Below are positions 6,574 to 14,283 of a stretch of DNA of 36,527 bases, piece after piece. This DNA is from a virus. The stretch is taken from positions 1 to 36,527 of IMG/VR virus record IMGVR_UViG_3300042691_003728; one strand, 5' to 3'. Positions within the stretch are counted from its first letter, which is position 1. Each line of letters opens with the position of its first letter. The position numbers and the translations under genes are program-made. The notes under the pieces are model-generated. The model was given only the letters and a program-made list of their open reading frames with translations, did no database searches and was not told the origin of the DNA.

Positions 6574-6810
6574 ATGAATGTTTCTATTACTGGATATAAA
6601 AAAAATAGTCCTGATAAAAACAAACCATTTAACGTAATACCTAGCGGGAAAATAACCATGAAAAACGTGGAGTTTCCCGTTTTAGGTATTGATAATAAAG
6701 GTTACTCAATAGAAATGCAACCAGGCAAAGATTATAGATTTCCAGGCAATGTTGTATTAGAGATACCTATGAAAAAAAGAACAATATACAATAAAATATT
6801 TAATAAATAA
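6574..6810 (+). CDS. Small conserved-type phage protein (78 aa)
   Basis: A 78-residue protein with a beta-rich pattern: NVIPSGKITMKNVEFPVLGI, MQPGKDYRFPG, VVLEIPMKK. I recognise this ITGYKKNSPD...FPGN.V.EIPM pattern as recurring in uncultured Bacteroidota phages, but do not know a function. It is flanked at 11 and 3 nt by genes in the same direction, and is a likely minor virion or assembly protein by context. Confidence 0.6.
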   Translation: MNVSITGYKKNSPDKNKPFNVIPSGKITMKNVEFPVLGIDNKGYSIEMQPGKDYRFPGNVVLEIPMKKRTIYNKIFNK

Positions 6811-6813
6811 ATT

Positions 6814-7077
6814 ATGGGACAATATGGTAATCAACCAGATTTTGGAACAACAGTAGTAAATGGAGATGCAATTGGCTCGGATTTATTTCCGCCATCAGCA
6901 ATATACGTGGGCAAGGCTTCCGCAGCAGGAGCGATTAGTATCGAAATATTACCTGCGGGCAATGACACTCCTGTAACAATAACAGGTTTACAGGAAGGCT
7001 CTTTTTTGCCTATTGTCGCAGTTCAGTTCCTTAGTTGCACAAATATTATTAAAGAGAATGTATTGTTTTATAGATAA
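6814..7077 (+). CDS. Putative small virion protein (spike/decoration-like)
   Basis: An 87-residue protein beginning MGQYGNQPDFGT, with beta-rich Val/Ile/Thr content and a C-terminal block FLSCTNIIKENVLFYR. The QYGNQPDFGT...SCTNI arrangement is familiar from small proteins near the structural genes of many marine phages, some annotated as spike-base or decoration proteins. Its codon use is noticeably different from its neighbours (GGC, GCG, CCG, TCG, GTC, ATC are common), suggesting a separate recent origin or different selection. Function is inferred from context. Confidence 0.6.
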   Translation: MGQYGNQPDFGTTVVNGDAIGSDLFPPSAIYVGKASAAGAISIEILPAGNDTPVTITGLQEGSFLPIVAVQFLSCTNIIKENVLFYR

Positions 7078-7109
7078 TACAAATAATTAAATAAAATAAA
7101 ATACAAAAT

Positions 7110-7400
7110 ATGGATAATAGTACGGAAAAACAATTACAATCGAATAAAATTACTGAAAAACAATTAAGAACAATAATTGAACAACAAAAAGAACTTAATT
7201 CATTATTAAGCAATATTGGGGTATTAGAATCACAAAAGCATAGTTATTTACATCAAATTGCAGATGTTAATAAAAGAATTGAGGATTTTAAGAGTGAGCT
7301 ACAAAAGGAATATGGGGATATAAATATAAATATCCAAGATGGGTCTTATACATTTATAGAACAATCAGGGGAGGAAGCAAATCTAGAAAAAGTTGAGTAA
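7110..7400 (+). CDS. Coiled-coil protein of unknown function (96 aa)
   Basis: A 96-residue protein. Residues about 15-70 form a heptad-rich coiled coil (EQQKELNSLLSNIGVLESQK...), followed by a conserved-looking tail YGDININIQDGSYTFIE. This helix-then-YGxxxINIxxG form is common upstream of terminase genes in such phages, and resembles prefoldin-like helical hairpins in outline. It ends in a TAATG coupling with the next gene. Function unknown. Confidence 0.6.
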   Translation: MDNSTEKQLQSNKITEKQLRTIIEQQKELNSLLSNIGVLESQKHSYLHQIADVNKRIEDFKSELQKEYGDININIQDGSYTFIEQSGEEANLEKVE

Positions 7401-7624
7401 TGGAATATATTTACCGAAAGATAAGCATCGGCCCGGATTATAAGAATGAAGCAATGCATTATTCTATTGGACAGCAAGTGTATGGAGGTCATGAAATTAC
7501 TCATATAATAAAACAAGAGGATAAATCTTGTATTATATATATAAAGAGTGGAGATGAGATTAAACCTTGGAAGGAATTTTATCCTACTATGGCAATCGCT
7601 CTTGAATTTGATTTAGAATACTAA
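7400..7624 (+). CDS. Small conserved-type phage protein (74 aa)
   Basis: A 74-residue protein translationally coupled on both sides by TAATG junctions. It has an N-terminal block MEYIYRKISIGPDYKNEAMH, a beta-hairpin-like QQVYGGHEITHI and KSCIIYIKSGDE, then KPWKEF. It is probably a small beta-barrel or SH3-like fold. Upstream of terminase genes this position is often taken by small neck or packaging proteins, but no function can be assigned. Confidence 0.6.
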   Translation: MEYIYRKISIGPDYKNEAMHYSIGQQVYGGHEITHIIKQEDKSCIIYIKSGDEIKPWKEFYPTMAIALEFDLEY

Positions 7625-8232
7625 TGAGAAGTGTATTTGACTTCATAGTTAAACCTGTAGGTGATAGATATAATAATAAAATTAAATTAGAGGATAAAGA
7701 ACTAATATTAAATACTAATATAGAAAGTTTTAAATCCGTAAATAATATTGCAGAAGTAATAGCGGTACCACTTGCGTATTCAACTGATATAAAAGTTGGA
7801 GATATAGTAGTTATTCACCATAACGTGTTTAGAGTATTCTATGATATAAGAGGTGAAAAGAAAAATAGTAGATCATACTTCATGGATGATTTATACTTTT
7901 GTAGTTTAGATCAAATTTATCTATACAAAAATACAGGTAAATGGAAAGCTTTTGGTGACAGATGTTTTATTAAACCAATTAAAAACAATGATTATTTAAA
8001 GACAGATAAGGAACAAAAGCTTATTGGTATACTTAAACACGGAAATAGTTCCTTAGAAGCGCTTAAAATAAATGAGGGAGACCTTGTTGGATATACTCCT
8101 TATGGAGAGTTTGACTTTGTTATTGATGGGCAAAGACTTTATTGTATGAAATCTAATGATATTGTAATTAAATATGAATATAAAGGAAACGAAGCAGAAT
8201 ATAATCCAAGCTGGACACGCAGCAGTACTTGA
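7624..8232 (+). CDS. Tandem GroES-fold (Cpn10-like) phage protein
   Basis: A 202-residue protein with two successive Cpn10-like halves. Domain 1 (about residues 5-105) has DFIVKPVGDRYNN, EVIAVPL, STDIKVGDIVVIHHNVFRV and a C-terminal SLDQIYLY. Domain 2 (about 110-187) has DRCFIKPIK, LIGILKHG, LKINEGDLVGYTP and KSNDIVIKYEYKG. These match the GroES order of N-terminal RP/KP strand, VxAVG strand, KVGD(I/L)V turn and xxxDI(L/V)A/IK strand. A GGIVL-type mobile loop is not obvious, so it may use the fold structurally rather than as a GroEL cap. It sits directly before the terminase genes and is separate from the groES at 2844. Similar proteins are familiar in marine phage contigs. Chaperone activity is unproven. 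Confidence 0.7.
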   Translation: MRSVFDFIVKPVGDRYNNKIKLEDKELILNTNIESFKSVNNIAEVIAVPLAYSTDIKVGDIVVIHHNVFRVFYDIRGEKKNSRSYFMDDLYFCSLDQIYLYKNTGKWKAFGDRCFIKPIKNNDYLKTDKEQKLIGILKHGNSSLEALKINEGDLVGYTPYGEFDFVIDGQRLYCMKSNDIVIKYEYKGNEAEYNPSWTRSST

Positions 8233-8449
8233 ATTAATTAAAGTAGCTGAAGAAGCTATTTTAGATAATGGAGATGATGACTTAGCTGCGGATAAATTAA
8301 AGAACGCTGCTGCAACAAAGAAATTAGCTATATTTGATGCGTTTGAAATACTTGCAAGAATACAAGAAGAAGAAAGATTATTATTAGAAAGTGACAAGGA
8401 GGTTGAAGCAAAAGTATTTAAAGGTTTTGCAGAAGGGAGATCTAAATAA
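8174..8449 (+). CDS. Candidate small terminase subunit (TerS)
   Basis: A 91-residue, almost wholly helical protein (AADKLKNAAATKKLAIFDAF, then EILARIQEEERLLLE). Its ATG at 8174 lies inside the previous gene, giving a 59-nt overlap in another frame; no other ATG is available downstream before the conserved region. It is coupled by TAATG to the large terminase gene. Its location, small size and helical content fit a small terminase, which recognises phage DNA and activates packaging. No helix-turn-helix is certain, so this is a positional inference. Confidence 0.6.
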   Translation: MNIKETKQNIIQAGHAAVLELIKVAEEAILDNGDDDLAADKLKNAAATKKLAIFDAFEILARIQEEERLLLESDKEVEAKVFKGFAEGRSK

Positions 8450-10674
8450 TGTACGAACAAAGTTTATATAAAGTAATACCTGATTATGTTAAATCTAGTG
8501 TTATTAAACAAAATAATAGATTAAACAAATGGAAATATGGATATAATAAAGACCATGATCTGGTTGTTATTAGTAAGACTGGAAAGATCGGTGAAATACT
8601 TGAAATCCAAAATTTAAAGATAGCTTTACCTCTTGCTGAAAATGTTTACTCTAGATCAAATAAAAAAGAAGATCAATATTGGCAACCTATAGAATATCCA
8701 AAAGAACTTAGTAAGATTAAAAACACTTTTGATTGGAATAAACAAACTGATTTTTTTAAAGAAAAGTGGTACGACTATATAGATAATGAATTTAAATATA
8801 GAGAAGAAGGTTTGTTTTTTTATAATAATGGTAAACCTACTTATGTAACTGGAAGTCATTATATGTACTTACAATGGAGTAAGATAGATGTTGGTTTACC
8901 TGATTTTAGAGAATCAAATAGATTATTTTTTATATTTTGGGAAGCATGCAAAGCTGATGAAAGATGCTACGGTATGTGTTACTTAAAAAATAGACGTTCT
9001 GGATTTTCTTTTATGTCATCTTCTGAACTAGTTAACCAAGCAACTATATCTAGTGATTCTAGATTTGGTATATTGTCAAAAGCTGGAGCAGATGCTAAAA
9101 CAATGTTTACAGATAAAGTAGTACCTATCTCTATAAACTATCCTTTCTTTTTTAAACCCATACAAGATGGTATGGATAGACCTAAAACAGAATTAGCTTA
9201 TAGAGTGCCAGCTTCTAAATTAACAAGAAGAAAACTAGATTCAAATGATAAGTTAGAGGACTTAGAAGGTTTAGATACTACTATAGATTGGAAAAATACA
9301 GGAGATAACTCTTACGATGGTGAAAAACTAAAATTATTAGTACATGATGAAAGTGGTAAGTGGTTAAAACCTGACAACATATTAAATAACTGGAGAGTAA
9401 CAAAAACATGTTTAAGATTAGGTAGTAGAATCATAGGTAAATGTATGATGGGTTCAACTTCTAATGCTTTAGATAAAGGTGGAGATAATTTCAAAATACT
9501 TTATTACAATTCAGATGTATTAAAAAGAAATAGAAATGGTCAAACAACATCTGGTTTATACAGTTTGTTTATACCTATGGAATGGTCTTATGAAGGATTT
9601 ATCGATATATATGGTTCACCAGTTTTTGATAATCCAGAAAAACCAATAAAAGGTATAGATGGTAATTATATAGATTACGGTGTTATAGAACATTGGCAAA
9701 ATGAGGTTGATGGTTTAAAAAATGATCAAGACGGTTTAAATGAATATTATCGTCAATTTCCTAGAACTGAACAACACGCTTTTAGAGATGAGACAAAACA
9801 ATCTTTATTTAATTTAGTAAAGATATACGAACAGATAGATTATAACGAAGACTTAAGAAATACTAGTGTATTAACACGTGGTAGTTTTCAATGGGAAAAC
9901 GGTATTCAAGACACTAAAGTTATATTTTATCCAAATAAAGATGGTAGATTTTTAGTTTCATGGATACCACCATTTCATCTACAAAATAATATTATATTGA
10001 AAAACGGTATGAAATTTCCTGGTAATGAACATCTAGGTGCTTTTGGATGTGACCCGTATGACATATCTGGAACTGTAGATGGTAAAGGTTCAAATGGAGC
10101 TCTAAGTGGATTAACTAAATTCTCTATGGAAGATGTTCCACCTAATACTTTTTTTCTAGAATATATAGCGAGACCACAAACTGCTGAGATATTTTTTGAA
10201 GATGTTTTAATGGCTTGTGTTTTTTACGGAATGCCTATACTTGCGGAAAACAATAAACCTAGATTATTATATTATTTTAAAAGAAGAGGTTATAGAGGAT
10301 TTTCTATGAATAGACCTGATAAGATATGGAATAATCTATCAATAACAGAAAAGGACATCGGAGGAATACCAAACTCTAGTGAAGATATAAAACAAGCACA
10401 TGCCTCAGCTATAGAATCTTACATAGAAGATTTCGTTGGTTTAAAAGAAGATGGATATGGTAATATGTATTTTAATAGAACCTTAAACGACTGGGCAAGA
10501 TTTAATATAAATGATAGAACAAAATACGATGCTGGTATTAGTTCTGGTTTAGCTATAATGGCATGTAATAAACATAAATACAATCCAGTAGCTTTAGTAG
10601 CTAGACAATCATACGATTTAGGTATAAAAAAATATGATAATACAGGTTATTCATCAAAAATATATAATAAATGA
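8449..10674 (+). CDS. terL: Terminase large subunit (TerL)
   Basis: A 741-residue packaging motor. The ATPase half shows a Walker-A-like NRRSGFS at 181-187 (atypical Arg-rich P-loop as in many TerL proteins), a Walker B LLVHDE at 296-301 with the catalytic E301, and a coupling-like GSTSNALDKGG around 335-345. The C-terminal RNase H-like nuclease half offers D535 (AFGCDPYD), E600 (ILAENNK) and D694 (KYDAGISSGLA) as metal-binding acidic residues. It translocates DNA into the prohead through the portal and cuts concatemers. It is a little longer than typical TerL (500-650) and similar in size to those of crAss-like phages. It overlaps the portal gene by ATGA. Confidence 0.93.
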   Translation: MYEQSLYKVIPDYVKSSVIKQNNRLNKWKYGYNKDHDLVVISKTGKIGEILEIQNLKIALPLAENVYSRSNKKEDQYWQPIEYPKELSKIKNTFDWNKQTDFFKEKWYDYIDNEFKYREEGLFFYNNGKPTYVTGSHYMYLQWSKIDVGLPDFRESNRLFFIFWEACKADERCYGMCYLKNRRSGFSFMSSSELVNQATISSDSRFGILSKAGADAKTMFTDKVVPISINYPFFFKPIQDGMDRPKTELAYRVPASKLTRRKLDSNDKLEDLEGLDTTIDWKNTGDNSYDGEKLKLLVHDESGKWLKPDNILNNWRVTKTCLRLGSRIIGKCMMGSTSNALDKGGDNFKILYYNSDVLKRNRNGQTTSGLYSLFIPMEWSYEGFIDIYGSPVFDNPEKPIKGIDGNYIDYGVIEHWQNEVDGLKNDQDGLNEYYRQFPRTEQHAFRDETKQSLFNLVKIYEQIDYNEDLRNTSVLTRGSFQWENGIQDTKVIFYPNKDGRFLVSWIPPFHLQNNIILKNGMKFPGNEHLGAFGCDPYDISGTVDGKGSNGALSGLTKFSMEDVPPNTFFLEYIARPQTAEIFFEDVLMACVFYGMPILAENNKPRLLYYFKRRGYRGFSMNRPDKIWNNLSITEKDIGGIPNSSEDIKQAHASAIESYIEDFVGLKEDGYGNMYFNRTLNDWARFNINDRTKYDAGISSGLAIMACNKHKYNPVALVARQSYDLGIKKYDNTGYSSKIYNK

Positions 10675-13064
10675 TAATACAGACAAATCCAAATAGTTCT
10701 TTTCCTAGTCAGGTAGTACCTAATGAGGTGAAAGATTCTGTAGATTATGGGTTACAAGTTTCTTTCGCTATAGAACAAGAATGGTTTGATCAAGGCAGAA
10801 CTAATCAAAATAGATACTTAACAAGTTGGAATAATTTTCATCAATTAAGACTATATGCTAGAGGAGAACAATCTACTCAGAAGTATAAAGATGAAATGGC
10901 TATTAATGGTGATTTATCATATTTAAATATAGATTGGAAACCAGTACCAATTATATCAAAGTTTGTTGACATAGTTGTTAATGGTATGTCAAATAAGACT
11001 TATGACATAAAAGCTTATGCTCAAGATCCAGAGTCTACAAAACAAAGAACAGCATACGCTAAAGCAGTTCTTAGAGATATGTACTCTCAAGATTTAATTT
11101 CAAAAGCACAAGAATTAACAGGTATTGACTTTTCGTCTTCTCCACTATCAAAAGAAGAACTTCCTACAAATAAAGAAGAACTTGACTTACACATGCAGTT
11201 GACTTATAAACAATCTATAGAGATTGCAGAAGAAGAAGCTATAAATAATGTGTTAGCGAACAATAAATGGGATTTAATAAGAAGAAGATTAAATTATGAT
11301 TTAACAGTACTTGGAATAGCTTGTTCTAAAACTAGTTTTAATATAAGTGAAGGAATTAAAACTGAGTATGTTGATCCAGCATACTTAATTTATTCATATA
11401 CCGAAGATCCTAACTTTGAAGACATATATTATGTTGGAGAAGTAAAAGCAGTTACAATACCTGAATTAAAAAAGCAATTCCCTGATATTAGTGAAGAAGA
11501 ATTAGATAGGATTCAGAAAATGCCAGGAAATAGACAATATATAACTGGTTGGGGTAATTACGACGAGAATACCGTTCAAGTATTATATTTCGAATATAAA
11601 ACATATAGAAATCAAGTATTTAAAATAAAACATGGAGATAATGGACTTGAAAAAGTTATAGAGAAATCAGATGATTTTAATCCTCCAGAAAATGATAAGT
11701 TTGAAAAAGTATCTAGAAGTATAGAAGTATTATATACAGGTGCTAAAATACTAGGTACTCAAATGATGTTAGAATGGAAAATGTCTGAAAATATGACAAG
11801 ACCATTTGCTGATACTACAAAGGTACAGATGAATTATGTTATATCTGCGCCTAGAATGTACAAAGGTAGAATAGATTCTATAGTTAATAGAATAACTGGT
11901 TTTGCCGACATGATTCAAATAACTCATTTAAAACTACAACAAGTAATGTCTAAAATAGTACCTGATGGTGTATTTTTAGATGTTGATGGTTTAATGGAAG
12001 TTGATCTAGGTAATGGTACTAAATACAATCCAGCAGAAGCATTAAATATGTATTTCCAAACTGGTAGTATAGTTGGTAGATCAATGACACAAGAAGGAGG
12101 AATGAATCCTGGTAAAGTGCCAATACAAGAATTAACTAGTTCTTCTGGTCAATCAAAAATGGCAGCTTTAATACAGAATTACCAATATTACTTACAAATG
12201 ATAAGAGATGTCACAGGTTTAAATGAAGCCCGTGATGGAAGTATGGTTGAAAGAGATACTTTAGTTGGTTTACAAAAAATGGCTGCTAACGCATCTAATA
12301 CTGCTACCAAACATATACTACAAACTAGCATGTATTTGACTCTTAGAATATGTGAGAATATATCATTAAGAATTGCTGACTGTTTAAATTTTCCGTTAAC
12401 AGCAAAAGTCTTAGAGGAAAGTGTAACTACTTACAATACTAATACTTTAGATGAGATAAAGAAATTAAACTTGCATGATTTTGGTATATATTTAGAATTA
12501 GAACCAGATGAAGAAGAGAAACAAATGCTTGAACAAAATATACAAGTAGCTCTTCAAAGTGGAAGTATAGATCTAGATGATGCTATAGATATAAGACAGG
12601 TTAAGAATTTAAAGTTAGCTAACCAGTTGTTAAAGTTAAGAAAGACTAAGAAACAACAAATGGCTCAAGAGTCTCAAATGAGAAACATACAGGCTCAAGC
12701 AGAAGCTAATCAGCAAACCGCTCAACAAGCTGCATTGTTTGAAGTTCAAAAACAACAAGCATTAACTCAAGAGACTATAAATATAGAAAGAGCTAAGTCA
12801 CAGTTTGAAATACAAAAACTACAAACTGAATTACAATTAAAAATGCAATTAGCGGAACAACAATTCCAATATAACATGCAGTTAGAACAATTAAAGTCTC
12901 AAACACAAAGTCAAAATCTACAATTAGCAGAAGACAGAAAAGACGAGAGAACTAGAATACAAGCAACACAACAGTCGGAACTAGTTAATCAAAGAAATAA
13001 TAATTCATTACCACAAAGTTTTGAATCTGCTTCTTTCACTGGTTTAGATGAATTTGATGTTTAA
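10671..13064 (+). CDS. Portal protein
   Basis: A 797-residue protein immediately after terL with a 4-nt overlap. It opens with a tail-proximal region (EQEWFDQGRTNQNRYLTSWN), then DWKPVPIISKFVDIVVNGM, a classic portal-type segment, and a central MKMSEN/ISAPRMYKGRIDSIVN stem-and-clip part. Residues about 650-765 are an exceptionally Gln-rich coiled coil (QAQAEANQQTAQQAALFEVQ), matching the long C-terminal barrel of P22-type portals. It forms the dodecameric DNA entry ring at one capsid vertex. Position between terL and scaffold/capsid is decisive. Confidence 0.88.
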   Translation: MIIQTNPNSSFPSQVVPNEVKDSVDYGLQVSFAIEQEWFDQGRTNQNRYLTSWNNFHQLRLYARGEQSTQKYKDEMAINGDLSYLNIDWKPVPIISKFVDIVVNGMSNKTYDIKAYAQDPESTKQRTAYAKAVLRDMYSQDLISKAQELTGIDFSSSPLSKEELPTNKEELDLHMQLTYKQSIEIAEEEAINNVLANNKWDLIRRRLNYDLTVLGIACSKTSFNISEGIKTEYVDPAYLIYSYTEDPNFEDIYYVGEVKAVTIPELKKQFPDISEEELDRIQKMPGNRQYITGWGNYDENTVQVLYFEYKTYRNQVFKIKHGDNGLEKVIEKSDDFNPPENDKFEKVSRSIEVLYTGAKILGTQMMLEWKMSENMTRPFADTTKVQMNYVISAPRMYKGRIDSIVNRITGFADMIQITHLKLQQVMSKIVPDGVFLDVDGLMEVDLGNGTKYNPAEALNMYFQTGSIVGRSMTQEGGMNPGKVPIQELTSSSGQSKMAALIQNYQYYLQMIRDVTGLNEARDGSMVERDTLVGLQKMAANASNTATKHILQTSMYLTLRICENISLRIADCLNFPLTAKVLEESVTTYNTNTLDEIKKLNLHDFGIYLELEPDEEEKQMLEQNIQVALQSGSIDLDDAIDIRQVKNLKLANQLLKLRKTKKQQMAQESQMRNIQAQAEANQQTAQQAALFEVQKQQALTQETINIERAKSQFEIQKLQTELQLKMQLAEQQFQYNMQLEQLKSQTQSQNLQLAEDRKDERTRIQATQQSELVNQRNNNSLPQSFESASFTGLDEFDV

Positions 13065-13079
13065 AACTAAAAAATAAAC

Positions 13080-13097
13080 TATTAAATTATATTATAT
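13080..13097 (+). promoter_or_regulatory. Shared 18-nt translation-initiation leader, copy 1
   Basis: TATTAAATTATATTATAT lies 1 nt before the scaffold-gene ATG. The identical 18-mer occurs at the same distance before the ATG at 15820. There is no Shine-Dalgarno sequence. An unstructured A/T-rich leader is typical of Bacteroidota translation initiation. Exact repetition suggests a common control element, either promoter-proximal or translational. Confidence 0.45.
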
Positions 13098-13098
13098 T

Positions 13099-14271
13099 AT
13101 GTTAAAAGAAACAAAACAAGAAGGTGAATTTAAACTGAAAAGTAAAAGACCTAAAAATTTAAGTAAACAAGACAATATTATTAAAGTTGATTTTTCAAAT
13201 AATAATGAAGAACAAGAGATAACTAAAGTCGTTATTAAAGAAGATAAAGATGCCATTCAAGAACAAAGCACAGATGAAAGCGTGTTACGCACAGAACAAC
13301 CCGAAGTGGAATTGCAAGAAGTGGTCGAAGGAGACGAAACGACCATTAAAACAAACATCGAACAGATTGAAGAGCAAATAGTAGAAGAAATAAAAGAAAA
13401 AGAGGAACAATTAAACGACTACATAGACAATAACTCTAAAACAAAACAACTACCTGAAAACATAGAAAAATTAGTTTCTTTTATGGAAGAGACTGGCGGT
13501 AGTGTTGAAGATTATGTTAGATTAAATGCTGACTATTCTAAGGTTGATGAACTAACTTTATTGAAAGAATATTATAGTAAAACTAAACCTCATTTTGATA
13601 AAGATGAAATACAATTCTACATCGAAGATTCGTTTGGATATGATGACGAAGTTGAAGATGATAGAGATATTAAAAGAAAAAAATTATTATTTAAAGAAGA
13701 AGTATCTAAAGCAAAAGACTATTTAAGTTCTATAAAAGATAAATATTACGATGAAATCAAGTTGAAATCTAACGTAAGCAAAGAACAACAAGAAGCTTTT
13801 GACTTTTTTAATAGGTACAAGAAGAGTGAACAAGAGTCTATATTGAAACATGATATGTTTAAGAAACAGACTAAAGAATTATTTAACAACGATTTCAAAG
13901 GTTTTGAATACAGTGTTGGTGATAAAAAATTTAGATATGTTTTACAAGACAAAGAAAGTTTAGTAGAAAAACAATCTGATATTAACAATTTTATTGGGAA
14001 GTTCCTAGATAAACAAGGTAATATTAGTGATACTAAAAATTATCACAAGGCTCTATTTACGGCTATGAATTCTGATAAAATAGCTCAGCATTTCTACGAA
14101 CAAGGAAAGGCAGATGCTACTAAAGAAATCATGGTTAACTCTAAAAATCCAACTCTTGAAAAACCAAGACAAACTTCAAACGAAGTTATGATAAATGGAT
14201 TAAAGGTTAAGTCTGTAAGTGGTTTTGACTCTTCAAAATTAAGAATAAAAACTAGGAAATTTAACAATTAA
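13099..14271 (+). CDS. Scaffolding protein
   Basis: A 390-residue, very acidic, Lys/Glu/Asp-rich helical protein between portal and major capsid genes, the usual place for a scaffold. Residues about 40-115 are strongly acidic (for example EIKEKEEQLNDYIDN), and the middle is coiled coil. The C-terminus is basic with KLRIKTRKFNN, the kind of capsid-binding tail known from P22- and phi29-type scaffolds. It would direct prohead assembly and then leave or be degraded. A stretch near codons 60-95 (about 13276-13380) uses CGC, CCC, GTG, GTC, ACG and ACC codons unlike the surrounding AT-rich codons. Confidence 0.75.
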   Translation: MLKETKQEGEFKLKSKRPKNLSKQDNIIKVDFSNNNEEQEITKVVIKEDKDAIQEQSTDESVLRTEQPEVELQEVVEGDETTIKTNIEQIEEQIVEEIKEKEEQLNDYIDNNSKTKQLPENIEKLVSFMEETGGSVEDYVRLNADYSKVDELTLLKEYYSKTKPHFDKDEIQFYIEDSFGYDDEVEDDRDIKRKKLLFKEEVSKAKDYLSSIKDKYYDEIKLKSNVSKEQQEAFDFFNRYKKSEQESILKHDMFKKQTKELFNNDFKGFEYSVGDKKFRYVLQDKESLVEKQSDINNFIGKFLDKQGNISDTKNYHKALFTAMNSDKIAQHFYEQGKADATKEIMVNSKNPTLEKPRQTSNEVMINGLKVKSVSGFDSSKLRIKTRKFNN

Positions 14272-14283
14272 AATTAAAAAATT

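Noticed and set aside
8053-8460. 135-codon minus-strand ORF over the TerS candidate
   Set aside because: Antisense to two better-supported plus genes that fit the operon, with shadow-type composition.
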